This document shows, piece after piece, positions 21,010-28,581 of a stretch of 64,000 nt of DNA. The DNA comes from an uncultured Nesterenkonia sp. (GTDB lineage: Bacteria; Actinomycetota; Actinomycetes; Actinomycetales; Micrococcaceae). The number at the start of each line of letters is the position of its first letter. Position 1 is the first letter of the stretch. Location of the stretch: contig CANLUC010000002.1 in the NCBI GenBank assembly GCA_947494195.1, forward strand, positions 310,001-374,000, in the 5' to 3' direction. The notes under the pieces are model-generated. The model had not been told where the DNA came from and did no database searches. It saw only the letters and a program-made list of their open reading frames with translations. The translations under genes and the position numbers were made by a program.

Positions 21010-22020
21010 CTAGGCTCCGGGCAGGCTGACGCGGGTCCCGAGCTGCCCGGCGAGCCCGTCACCGATCAGAGAATCCAGGCAGCGCGCGCGCTGCTCGGCT
21101 GAGGCCTCGGGAAGCGGGAGACCCTCCAGCAGCTGATCTCGCTCCACGGCCTCTCCGGTGCGCAGCACGGCCATGATGGCTCCTCGCACCTGCCGGTCGG
21201 TCCCGGCCCAGCCCTGCCCGCGGGTCTGCTGCTCCTCGGTGGGGGCCGGGGATCCGGCAGCCCTCCAGGCGCAGAGATCCGCCACGGGGCAGATTCCGCA
21301 CTGTGGGGCACGAGCGGTGCAGATCAGCGCGCCGAGCTCCATGGCCGAGGCGTTCCAGGCACAGGCAGCCGCTCCGCCGTCGGGCGCCGTGGCCGGCATC
21401 AGCTCAGCGGCGAGCCTGCGCTGCGCGGAGGTATAGGTCTTGCCGGGAAGCGCATGTCCGGTGAACGCGCGGGCGTGCACGCGGCGGATGTTGGTGTCGA
21501 CCACGACCTCGGGCTGGTTGAACGCGAAACAGGCCACCGCGGCTGCGGTGTATTCCCCCACGCCTGGCAGGTCCCGCAGCGCACCGACGGTGTCGGGCAC
21601 CTCACCGGAGTGCCGCTCCACCATCGCCTGGGCCGCGGCCTGCAGGCGCAGCGCCCGACGCGGATAGCCCAGCCGGTCCCAGGCTGTGAGCACCTCAGCC
21701 GTCGGAGCCTGGGCGAGATCTCTCGGGCTCGGCCAGCGCTGCATCCAGTCCCGCCAGCGCGGCAGGACGCGCACCACCGGGGTCTGCTGGAGCATGACCT
21801 CGCTGATCATGACGCCCCAGGGCGAACATTCGGGGGCGCGCCAGGGCAGGTCTCTGGCGTGGACCTCGAACCAGTCGATCACGCGCTCATGGACCAGCGT
21901 GGGCTCCGGGGTGAACACGATGTCCGCCCGGGCTGCGGCAGCTGCCGTGGCGGGGTCAGCTGGGGGTACCGAGGCAGGGACAGCTGAGCTCAGGTCCTCG
22001 GTCGTGGCGCTAGATGTCAT
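21010..22020 (-). CDS. mutY: A/G-specific adenine DNA glycosylase
   Basis: MutY removes adenine mispaired with 8-oxoguanine. The catalytic glutamate lies in ISEVMLQQTPV, and the helix-hairpin-helix with its aspartate region follows (LPGVGEYTAAAVACFAF). The [4Fe-4S] cluster motif C-x6-C-x2-C-x5-C is present (CTARAPQCGICPVADLC). The C-terminal NUDT1-like oxoG-recognition domain seems very short. I chose the ATG at 22020 because TAGACT (22028-22033, minus strand) precedes it by 7 nt; an in-frame ATG at 22047 would add nine residues. Confidence 0.92.
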   Translation of the reverse strand: MTSSATTEDLSSAVPASVPPADPATAAAAARADIVFTPEPTLVHERVIDWFEVHARDLPWRAPECSPWGVMISEVMLQQTPVVRVLPRWRDWMQRWPSPRDLAQAPTAEVLTAWDRLGYPRRALRLQAAAQAMVERHSGEVPDTVGALRDLPGVGEYTAAAVACFAFNQPEVVVDTNIRRVHARAFTGHALPGKTYTSAQRRLAAELMPATAPDGGAAACAWNASAMELGALICTARAPQCGICPVADLCAWRAAGSPAPTEEQQTRGQGWAGTDRQVRGAIMAVLRTGEAVERDQLLEGLPLPEASAEQRARCLDSLIGDGLAGQLGTRVSLPGA

Positions 22021-22068
22021 CGTCCTGAGTCTAGAGACCCGGGGCATCGGCCGTGGCGCGTGAACGCT

Positions 22069-22479
22069 CTAGACCTTCACGTTCAGTGAGCCCACCAGCT
22101 TCTGCACCCGGCCCCGGATGTCATCTCGGATGATGCGTACCTGCTCGATGCTCTGGCCTGCCGGGTCGTCGAGCTTCCAGTCCTCGTAGCGTTTGCCGGG
22201 GTAGAAGGGGCATTCGTCACCACAGCCCATGGTGATGACCACGTCTGATTGCTTCACCGAATCGTCGGTGAGCTTCTTCGGCAGGTTCTCGGAGATATCG
22301 ATTCCCAGTTCGCCCATCGCCTCCACGGCAACGGGATTCACCGAATCCTTAGGTGCAGTTCCGCCGGAGAAGACCTCCACGGAATCTCCCGCAATCTCAC
22401 GCAGGAACCCGGCCGCCATCTGTGATCGCCCAGCATTGTGGACACAGACGAAGAGCACAACGGGCTTGGAGGTGTTCAT
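22069..22479 (-). CDS. arsC: Arsenate reductase, thioredoxin-type (LMW phosphatase fold)
   Basis: The enzyme reduces arsenate to arsenite for export. The phosphatase-like loop VCVHNAGRS carries the nucleophilic Cys12. A downstream pair of cysteines in MGCGDECP provides the redox relay that distinguishes thioredoxin-coupled enzymes from mycothiol-dependent ones. The YEDWKLDDPAGQ segment is conserved. The 136-residue protein lies about 50 nt downstream of the acr3 stop on the same strand, so the two are probably cotranscribed. Confidence 0.9.
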   Translation of the reverse strand: MNTSKPVVLFVCVHNAGRSQMAAGFLREIAGDSVEVFSGGTAPKDSVNPVAVEAMGELGIDISENLPKKLTDDSVKQSDVVITMGCGDECPFYPGKRYEDWKLDDPAGQSIEQVRIIRDDIRGRVQKLVGSLNVKV

Positions 22480-22530
22480 GGGTTTCCTTCCGGAGACGTG
22501 TGGTGGTTGGGGCAGGCGCCACGGCTGCAG

Positions 22531-23658
22531 TCAGACGGAGTGTGGGGGTGTCGCAGCCAAGGCGCCGACCTGGTCGGCGGGGCTCTTGGGGCCGGTGAAG
22601 AACCGCCGGGTCCACAGTGCGACATAGACCAGAGCGACGAGGACAGGCACCTCGATCAGCGGGCCGACGACGCCGGCCAGGGCCTGTCCGCTGGTGGCGC
22701 CGAAGGTCGCGATGGACACGGCGATGGCGAGTTCGAAGTTGTTGCCGGCGGCGGTGAAGGACAGGGTGGTGGTGCGCTCATAGCCCATCCGCAGCAGCCA
22801 GCCGATGACCATGGAGGCGCCGAAGATCACCACGAAGTAGACCAGCAGCGGCAGCGCGATCCGCGCCACGTCCAAGGGATTGGTCAGCACCTGTTCACCC
22901 TGCAGGGCGAAGAGCACCACGATGGTGAAGAGCAGGCCGTAGAGCGCCCAGGGACCGATCTTCGGCAGAACCTTGGACTCGTAGTATTCGCGGCCGCGAA
23001 CGCGTTCGCCCAGCGTGCGGGTCAGGAACCCGGCGACCAGGGGTATGCCGAGGAAGACCAGCACCGAGACGGTGATGGCGACGATGGAGAACTCCGCGGA
23101 CGTGGTTTCCAGGCCCAACCAGCTGGGCAGGACCTGGAGGTAGAACCAGCCCAGGACCCCGAACATGAACACCTGGAAGACCGAGTTGATCGCGACCAGC
23201 ACGGCGGCCGCCTCGCGGTCCCCGCAGGCGAGGTCATTCCAGATCAGCACCATCGCGATGCAGCGGGCGAGGCCCACGATGATCAGACCGGTCCGATACT
23301 CCGGCAGATCGGGCAGGAAGACCCAGGCCAGGACGAACATGAAGGCGGGTGCCAGCAGCCAATTGATCAGCAAGGAGGTGACCACGAGCTTCTTGTCCGT
23401 GAGCACCCGTCCGGTCTCGTTGTAGCGGACCTTCGCCAGAACGGGATACATCATCACCAGCAGCCCGATCGCAATGGGAAGCGAGACTCCGGCGACCTCC
23501 ATGGATTCCATCGCGACGCCCACCTGGGGAACGATGGCTCCCAGAGCGAGCCCCAGCCCCATGGCGGCAAGGATCCACACCGGCAGGAACCGGTCCAAGA
23601 GCGAGAGCTTGGCCACCACGGCTGAGGTGTCGGGGACGGGCGGGGCAGACTGACTCAC
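22531..23658 (-). CDS. acr3: Acr3-family arsenite efflux transporter
   Basis: The 375-residue protein has ten predicted transmembrane helices and the Acr3 signatures VGLARCIAMVLIWNDLACGD (with its functional cysteine) and TTLSFTAAGNNFELAIAV. It exports arsenite using the proton motive force. I chose the GTG at 23658, preceded by a well-spaced CAGGAG, rather than an ATG at 23712 that falls inside the promoter/operator. It is divergent from arsR and followed by arsC. Confidence 0.94.
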   Translation of the reverse strand: MSQSAPPVPDTSAVVAKLSLLDRFLPVWILAAMGLGLALGAIVPQVGVAMESMEVAGVSLPIAIGLLVMMYPVLAKVRYNETGRVLTDKKLVVTSLLINWLLAPAFMFVLAWVFLPDLPEYRTGLIIVGLARCIAMVLIWNDLACGDREAAAVLVAINSVFQVFMFGVLGWFYLQVLPSWLGLETTSAEFSIVAITVSVLVFLGIPLVAGFLTRTLGERVRGREYYESKVLPKIGPWALYGLLFTIVVLFALQGEQVLTNPLDVARIALPLLVYFVVIFGASMVIGWLLRMGYERTTTLSFTAAGNNFELAIAVSIATFGATSGQALAGVVGPLIEVPVLVALVYVALWTRRFFTGPKSPADQVGALAATPPHSV

Positions 23659-23695
23659 GGCACTCCTGAAGAGATCGACAAACTTCGATGCTCCG

Positions 23696-23731
23696 AGTAT
23701 CGTCAGAAACATCGATGGATGTCAATCCATC
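23696..23731 (-). promoter_or_regulatory. acr3 promoter with overlapping ArsR-type operator
   Basis: On the minus strand TTGACA (23720-23725) and GATACT (23696-23701) are 18 nt apart. A perfect 7-bp inverted repeat, GATGGAT-GTCA-ATCCATC (23714-23731), lies over the -35 box. Binding of ArsR here would block RNA polymerase until arsenite releases it. Confidence 0.65.
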
Positions 23732-23769
23732 CGTTTCGTTGTGCTGCAAGCAGGATCGAAGGAGATGCC

Positions 23770-24108
23770 ATGACCACTCAGATCGACTGCCAGGCTACCG
23801 CGCTGGCAACCGTCTCCATCGATCCTGAGCAGGCTGCCGAGCTGGCGGTGGGCTTCAAGGCGCTCGCCGACCCCAACCGGATCACCCTGCTGACGCTGAT
23901 CGCCGCGGAGCAGAAGGGCGAGGCCTGTGTCTGCGACCTCACCGAACCGCTGGGCCTGGGTCAGCCCACCGTGTCCCATCACCTCAAGGTCCTGGTCGAC
24001 GCCGGCTTCCTCTCCCGGGAGAAGCGCGGGACCTGGTCCTATTATTCTCTCGTGCCGGGCGCGCTGCCCGAACTCTTCCACGCCATGACCGAAAGGACCG
24101 ATCAGTGA
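23770..24108 (+). CDS. arsR: ArsR/SmtB-family arsenic-responsive repressor
   Basis: The 112-residue winged-helix repressor has the metalloid-binding motif ACVCDL (canonical ELCVCDL) at the start of helix 3 and the recognition helix QPTVSHHLKVL. Arsenite binding to the paired cysteines is expected to release it from DNA. I chose the ATG at 23770, with GGAGATGCC just upstream. It is divergent from acr3 and overlaps the next gene by 4 nt, so it should control both arms of the cluster and its own synthesis. Confidence 0.92.
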   Translation: MTTQIDCQATALATVSIDPEQAAELAVGFKALADPNRITLLTLIAAEQKGEACVCDLTEPLGLGQPTVSHHLKVLVDAGFLSREKRGTWSYYSLVPGALPELFHAMTERTDQ

Positions 24109-24638
24109 CAGAGCGAGCCTCCCTGAACAGCCAGGATGCCTCCACCCACCCCGCCGATCAGCCGGTTCGCGGGGCTGAGGAGGAGATCGCTCCGGTCGCC
24201 GCGGCGGCTCCGCGCACGGAGACCCCTGCGGTGCTCTTCGTCTGTGTGAAGAACGGCGGCAAGTCCCAGATGGCCGCCGGGCTGCTTCGCCATGATCTGG
24301 CGACCGCCGGAGAAGCAGGCGCCGTCGTCGTCTCCTCGGCTGGCACACAGCCCGGCTCGAAGATCAACGCGCTCTCCGCCGAGGTGCTTCAAGAGATCGG
24401 TGCAGACATCACCGGTGAGACCCCCACCCAGCTGACTCCCGAAGCAATGCGTGAGGCTGGGCACGTCGTGGTCATCGGTGCCGAAGCCGAGGTGGAGGAG
24501 CTCGACGGGGTCACCCTCGAGCGCTGGGAGATCGATGAGCCCAGCGACCGCGGCATCGAGGGGCGCGAGCGCATGGAGCTTGTCCGCGACGACATCCACC
24601 TGCGGGTGCGCGAACTGCGGGAACGGCTGCTCAGCTGA
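24105..24638 (+). CDS. Arsenate-mycothiol transferase-type ArsC
   Basis: This is an LMW-phosphatase-fold protein with the loop VCVKNGGKSQMAAG, which matches the mycothiol-dependent arsenate reductases described in Corynebacterium glutamicum. It has the single loop cysteine and no relay cysteines; the products would be resolved by mycothiol and mycoredoxin. A 40-residue Ala/Glu-rich N-terminal extension precedes the domain and looks disordered. A GTG start overlaps the arsR stop. With the redox ArsC across the divergent promoter, the cluster carries both enzyme types. Confidence 0.85.
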   Translation: MTERASLNSQDASTHPADQPVRGAEEEIAPVAAAAPRTETPAVLFVCVKNGGKSQMAAGLLRHDLATAGEAGAVVVSSAGTQPGSKINALSAEVLQEIGADITGETPTQLTPEAMREAGHVVVIGAEAEVEELDGVTLERWEIDEPSDRGIEGRERMELVRDDIHLRVRELRERLLS

Positions 24639-24661
24639 GAATCACCCCCGGTGACCTCGGC

Positions 24662-24667
24662 TAACCT
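24662..24667 (+). promoter_or_regulatory. Leaderless-type -10 box
   Basis: TAACCT ends 6 nt before the ATG at 24674; no ribosome-binding site is visible. Confidence 0.5.
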
Positions 24668-24673
24668 GGGGCC

Positions 24674-25387
24674 ATGGGTTCGAAGCGAAGGCGGCAGTCT
24701 GCCGAGGTGTACAGGCGTCGGCGCATCCTCGTAGGAACCCTGGCGGTATTGCTGATGGCCCTCGGCGGTCTGCTCACACTTCTCGTGGTCGGCTGGTTCA
24801 GCGATGAGGACCAGTCCGAGGATGGATCGAATTCCGCACCTGCCAGCGTCTCCGGCTCCGCGGACGAAGGAGCTTCAGAGGCAGAGAACGAAGAGGGAGA
24901 CTCGACCGGCTCCGGCGAGGAGAGCCCCGACGCAGAGGACTCTGGGAACGAGTCTCCTAAGTCCGAGGAATCTGAAGACGAGGCTCCGGAGGACGGCAGC
25001 TGCCGCAGCGGCGATCTGCTGGTCCGCGCAGAGACGGGTTCGGAGTCCTACGGGCCTGGATTCGCGCCGATGCTCGTCATGGAGGTGGAGAATTCCGCCG
25101 ACTATGCCTGCACCGCAGATCTGGGAACCGCCGAACAGGAGTTCGTCGTCTCCCATGCCGGTGCCATCGTCTTCTCCACGGCAGAGTGCTCGCTGTCTCG
25201 AGAGAACCTCGAGGTGAAGCTGGAGCCCGGGCAGATTGAACGCGCGAACTTCACCTGGCCGCGCTCCGACTCTTCGGAGGACTGCACCCAGCCGGACAGC
25301 TCGCTGAGCCCTGGCAGCTACGAGCTGACCGTGAGTCTGCGCGGAGTCCGCTCGGAGCCGCAGGAGTTCATCCTCAGCGAGGGCTGA
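24674..25387 (+). CDS. Membrane-anchored protein with acidic linker and extracytoplasmic beta domain
   Basis: The 237-residue protein has a basic N-terminus (KRRRQSAEVYRRRR) and one transmembrane helix (about residues 18-42). A roughly 65-residue Ser/Glu/Asp-rich linker leads to a C-terminal domain with four cysteines that could form two disulfides (around SCRSGDLLVRAE, ADYACTADLGT, STAECSLS and SSEDCTQPDS). The domain resembles the actinobacterial surface domains of DUF4232 type in general character, but I cannot assign a family. It is probably exposed outside the membrane. Confidence 0.72.
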   Translation: MGSKRRRQSAEVYRRRRILVGTLAVLLMALGGLLTLLVVGWFSDEDQSEDGSNSAPASVSGSADEGASEAENEEGDSTGSGEESPDAEDSGNESPKSEESEDEAPEDGSCRSGDLLVRAETGSESYGPGFAPMLVMEVENSADYACTADLGTAEQEFVVSHAGAIVFSTAECSLSRENLEVKLEPGQIERANFTWPRSDSSEDCTQPDSSLSPGSYELTVSLRGVRSEPQEFILSEG

Positions 25388-25400
25388 GTGTTCCGCCGCC

Positions 25401-25406
25401 TAGACT
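25401..25406 (+). promoter_or_regulatory. Leaderless-type -10 box
   Basis: TAGACT ends 6 nt before the ATG at 25413. Confidence 0.5.
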
Positions 25407-25412
25407 GAGCAG

Positions 25413-25919
25413 ATGGGTTCCTTCATCACCAGGCCTGCGCGCACAGCCGATGTCTCAGCGATCATGGGGATGGCGGAGCCGCTGGTCGATCAGCGGGTGC
25501 TCGTGCCCAAGGAGGCCGTCGCCTACTACGAGGCCATCCAGGAATTCATGGTGGCCGAGGCAGAGGACGGCACCCTCGTCGGCTTCGGTGCGCTGCATGT
25601 GATGTGGAAGGACCTCGCCGAGGTGCGGACCCTGGCCACGGATTCACGCTGGCGCGGCCACGGAGTGGGTTCCGCGCTGCTGCAGGAGCTGACCAGTCGC
25701 GCCGGGCAGCTCGGCGTCAGCCGCGTCTTCTGTCTGACCTTCGAGGTCGAGTTCTTCACCCGCCACGGGTTCGGCATCATGGACGACCAGGAGACCCTCG
25801 ACCCCGAGGTCTATACCGAGCTGCTCCGGTCACCCGATGAAGGCGTGGCCGAGTTCCTCGACCTCGCCCGGGTCAAGCCGAACACACTGGGCAACACCCG
25901 CATGATCCTGCAGCTCTGA
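25413..25919 (+). CDS. argA: GNAT amino-acid N-acetyltransferase (N-acetylglutamate synthase type)
   Basis: The single-domain GNAT protein of 168 residues resembles the short ArgA of mycobacteria, which makes N-acetylglutamate for arginine synthesis. The acetyl-CoA loop is DSRWRGHGVGSALLQEL. ARTADVSAIMGMAEPLVD opens the domain, and VFCLTFEVEFFTRHGF is the characteristic ArgA beta5-helix region. The start fits the leaderless -10 box upstream. The substrate assignment rests on family resemblance; another amino-acid acetyltransferase activity is possible. Confidence 0.8.
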   Translation: MGSFITRPARTADVSAIMGMAEPLVDQRVLVPKEAVAYYEAIQEFMVAEAEDGTLVGFGALHVMWKDLAEVRTLATDSRWRGHGVGSALLQELTSRAGQLGVSRVFCLTFEVEFFTRHGFGIMDDQETLDPEVYTELLRSPDEGVAEFLDLARVKPNTLGNTRMILQL

Positions 25920-25956
25920 GACCTGGAGTCACAGAGCCGAGGCCTTCCCGCAGGGC

Positions 25957-27102
25957 TCAGAGCTCGGGAAGCTGATCGCGGGCATCTTCGTGGGTGGACC
26001 CGGCTGCCTGCAGCAGATCCACGACCAGCGTGCGCAGCAGCAGCACCACTGTCTCACCCTCCAGGGTCACGATCCCGAGCGACTTGGGGTGCAGGCGCTG
26101 CGCCAGCGCTGCCAGCGCCTCCTGGGCGGTCTCCATGCGTTGCGCGTAGGCGGAACCAGGCTCAGAGACGGCCTGGGAGAGCAGGAGCGAGGCGTCGGCG
26201 AATTCATCCAGCACCGCCGAGAGGTTCTCCACGCCGGCGTCGGTCAGGGACGCGTTGTCCACAGTGCTGATGATCCGCCGCGCAACCACCCGCATGCTGC
26301 GCACAGACAGATCCACCTGATCGGCGACCTCGGCCATGTGCCGGACGTAGTGCCGGTGCTTGCGGTAGGCGGGGGAGAAGCTGGTGAGCTCCTTGGCCGA
26401 GTTCACGGCCGTGCGCAGCTCGTCGATCTGCGGCTGCAGCCCACGGCAGCGGATCAGTGAGTGCCAGGCCTGCCGGGAGTCGGAGCTGCGCACGGCTTCG
26501 GCCACGTCGCGCAGTGAGGCGGTCATCGAGTCCACGACGCTCTTGAGCTCGGCGATGGGCTCCCGTCGGGGGTCCTTCGGGGTCAGCAGGGTGATCAGCA
26601 GAGCCACCGCCCCGCCGACTATGGCATCGGCGCTGCGGGTGAAGGGGCCGAGCAGGCCCACCTCCGGCGGCGGGATCAACACCACCAGCAGAGCTTGGAG
26701 GCCCATCTGCATCGCAAGCACCGGACCCGGATCGAGGAACCGTGCCAGCATGATCGAGAGGAACAGGACCAGCGCCGCAGTGGCCAGGTTGGAGCCCAGC
26801 AGCTGCAGCAGCACATCGCCGATCAGAATGCCGAGAGTGCACCCCACACTGACCTCGAGCACCTTGCGCATCCGGGGTTCCTTGGAGAACCCCAGGGCGA
26901 TCAGCGCCGCGATGGCGGCGAAGAGGGGAGCATCATGCCCCAGAACCTGTTCCGCCACGGTGTAGGCCCCGACCCCGGCCACGGTCATCTGCAGAGCGGG
27001 GAGCACCGAATGCCGTGCCCTGCGGAGTCCCACCCGCGCCCGACGTGTGGTGAAACGGCGCGCACGAGTCAGCGAGGAGTCGGTGCTGCGCTCAGATGTC
27101 AC
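25957..27102 (-). CDS. FUSC/aromatic-acid-exporter family membrane protein
   Basis: The 381-residue protein has an N-terminal block of about six transmembrane helices (roughly residues 35-170) and a long cytoplasmic helical domain. This layout is seen in the FUSC and ArAE exporters; the AAIAALIALGFSKEPRMRKVLEVSVGCTLGI stretch is characteristic. The substrate is unknown. The start is a GTG at 27102 with TAGACT 6 nt upstream on the minus strand. The gene converges on argA. Confidence 0.8.
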   Translation of the reverse strand: MTSERSTDSSLTRARRFTTRRARVGLRRARHSVLPALQMTVAGVGAYTVAEQVLGHDAPLFAAIAALIALGFSKEPRMRKVLEVSVGCTLGILIGDVLLQLLGSNLATAALVLFLSIMLARFLDPGPVLAMQMGLQALLVVLIPPPEVGLLGPFTRSADAIVGGAVALLITLLTPKDPRREPIAELKSVVDSMTASLRDVAEAVRSSDSRQAWHSLIRCRGLQPQIDELRTAVNSAKELTSFSPAYRKHRHYVRHMAEVADQVDLSVRSMRVVARRIISTVDNASLTDAGVENLSAVLDEFADASLLLSQAVSEPGSAYAQRMETAQEALAALAQRLHPKSLGIVTLEGETVVLLLRTLVVDLLQAAGSTHEDARDQLPEL

Positions 27103-27167
27103 CCCCAGAGTCTATTCCGCAGGACGGATCGGGGATACGAGCCGGCTCACACCTGAACCCGAAGCTT

Positions 27168-27189
27168 GTTCACCAACCGTTCACCCAAC
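27168..27189 (+). promoter_or_regulatory. PHO box upstream of pstS
   Basis: Two adjacent 11-nt direct repeats each begin with GTTCACC, at 27168 and 27179. This is the layout of the PhoP binding site described for Streptomyces and related Actinobacteria. It lies about 155 nt before pstS. Confidence 0.75.
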
Positions 27190-27341
27190 GTGGGCAAGCG
27201 GGACACCTGAGCAGGGTCGCCAAGTCACCTGCACTGCCTAATGTGAATCGAGGTTCGCCGGGACGCACCTCCGGCCTGCCGCACAGACTCCTTCAAACGG
27301 CGCGATCAGTGCCTGATGAAACCTCAGAGAGGCAATTAAAC

Positions 27342-28451
27342 GTGAAGATGAAGAGCTTCGGTCGCGCAGCGACCATCCTGTCCGTGGCATCCCTGGCCCT
27401 CGTGGGCTGCGGAGAATCCAACACCCCCACCTCGGAGGGTGACGATGAGAACGCAGCGAGCAGCGACGTCTCGGGCACCTTGGTCGGCGGTGGCTCGTCC
27501 GCTCAGGAAGCAGCCATGACGGCATGGACCGACGGCTTCACCTCGGTTGCTCCCGACGCGCAGGTCAACTATGCCTCGGTCGGCTCCGGCGGCGGCCGCG
27601 ACGGCTTCCTCGGAGGCGAGTACTCCTTCGCTGGCTCCGACGCTGCCATGAGCGACGAAGAGTGGGAGTCATCCAAAGAGGTCTGCGGACCGGACGGTGC
27701 CTTCCATGTGCCTGCGTACATCTCTCCCGTGGCAGTGGCGTTCAATGTCGAAGGTATCGACGAGACCCTGAACCTCGATGCAAACACCATCGCGTCCATC
27801 TTCGCCGGGGAGATCGACAGCTGGGACGATGAGGCCATCGCCGAGCACAATCCAGACATGGACCTGCCGTCGACCCCGATCTCGGTGGTGCACCGTGCCG
27901 ATGACTCCGGCACCACCGAGAACTTCGTCGACTATCTCGCCACGGCTTCCGATGTCTGGGACTACGAAGTCTCCGGTGAATGGCCGGGCGAGATCGCGGC
28001 CGAGTCCGCACAGCAGACTTCAGGCGTGGTCGGCCTCACCTCCGAGACCGATGGCGCCATCACCTACGCCGACGCCTCCCAGATCGGGGACCTGAACACG
28101 GTCGCCGTGCAGGTCGGTGAAGAATACGTCGAGTACTCTCCGGAAGCCGCTTCCCAGGCTGTCGCATCCTCCTCCCGGGTGGAGGGGCAGGCGCCGAACA
28201 ACATGGCCTTTGAACTGGACCGTCGCACTGAAGAGTCCGGCGCTTACCCGATCGTGCTGGTGAGCTACCACATCTTCTGCAGCGAGTACCCTGACCAGGA
28301 GACTGCAGACCTGGCGATGGCCTTCGAGGAGTACGTCCTCTCCGAGGACGGCCAGGCGACTGCTGAGGCAGCAGCAGGCAACGCTCCTATCTCGGATGAA
28401 CTGCGCGATGGGGCCATGGAGTCCCTCTCCGCCATCACCGTCGCCGAGTGA
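27342..28451 (+). CDS. pstS: Phosphate-binding lipoprotein PstS
   Basis: This is the periplasmic-type solute-binding lipoprotein of the high-affinity phosphate ABC importer. A signal peptide ends in the lipobox LVGC, so the mature protein is anchored by a lipidated cysteine. The ligand-site motifs TLVGGGSSAQEAAMTAW, GSGGGRDGFL and HRADDSGTTENF are typical of PstS. I chose the GTG at 27342, with AGAGAGG upstream; an ATG two codons later is an alternative. It heads pstSCAB behind a PHO box, and a long hairpin separates it from pstC. Confidence 0.95.
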   Translation: MKMKSFGRAATILSVASLALVGCGESNTPTSEGDDENAASSDVSGTLVGGGSSAQEAAMTAWTDGFTSVAPDAQVNYASVGSGGGRDGFLGGEYSFAGSDAAMSDEEWESSKEVCGPDGAFHVPAYISPVAVAFNVEGIDETLNLDANTIASIFAGEIDSWDDEAIAEHNPDMDLPSTPISVVHRADDSGTTENFVDYLATASDVWDYEVSGEWPGEIAAESAQQTSGVVGLTSETDGAITYADASQIGDLNTVAVQVGEEYVEYSPEAASQAVASSSRVEGQAPNNMAFELDRRTEESGAYPIVLVSYHIFCSEYPDQETADLAMAFEEYVLSEDGQATAEAAAGNAPISDELRDGAMESLSAITVAE

Positions 28452-28476
28452 GCTTGAGTCGTCACCGCAGCGCGTA

Positions 28477-28545
28477 GTGCACATGGACGTCGGTCGGGGG
28501 AGTCTGAACCAGATTCCCGCCGCCCGACGTTCATGCATGCTGCAC
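28477..28545 (+). ncRNA. Long intercistronic hairpin between pstS and pstC
   Basis: The arms starting GTGCACATGGACGTCGG (28477-28493) and ending CCGACGTTCATG...TGCAC (28524-28545) pair with small bulges. The intervening sequence also pairs (GAGTCTG with CAGATTC). Together they would fold most of the 130-nt gap. It may protect the pstS 3' end or attenuate read-through, giving more PstS than permease. Confidence 0.6.
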
Positions 28546-28581
28546 CAGGAAGAATGTTCCAAGATTTGAGAGGCAGACCAG

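Noticed and set aside
22069-24638. Arsenic cluster as a recently acquired mobile island
   Set aside because: No transposase, integrase, flanking repeat or tRNA junction is visible, and the base composition looks like its neighbours by eye.
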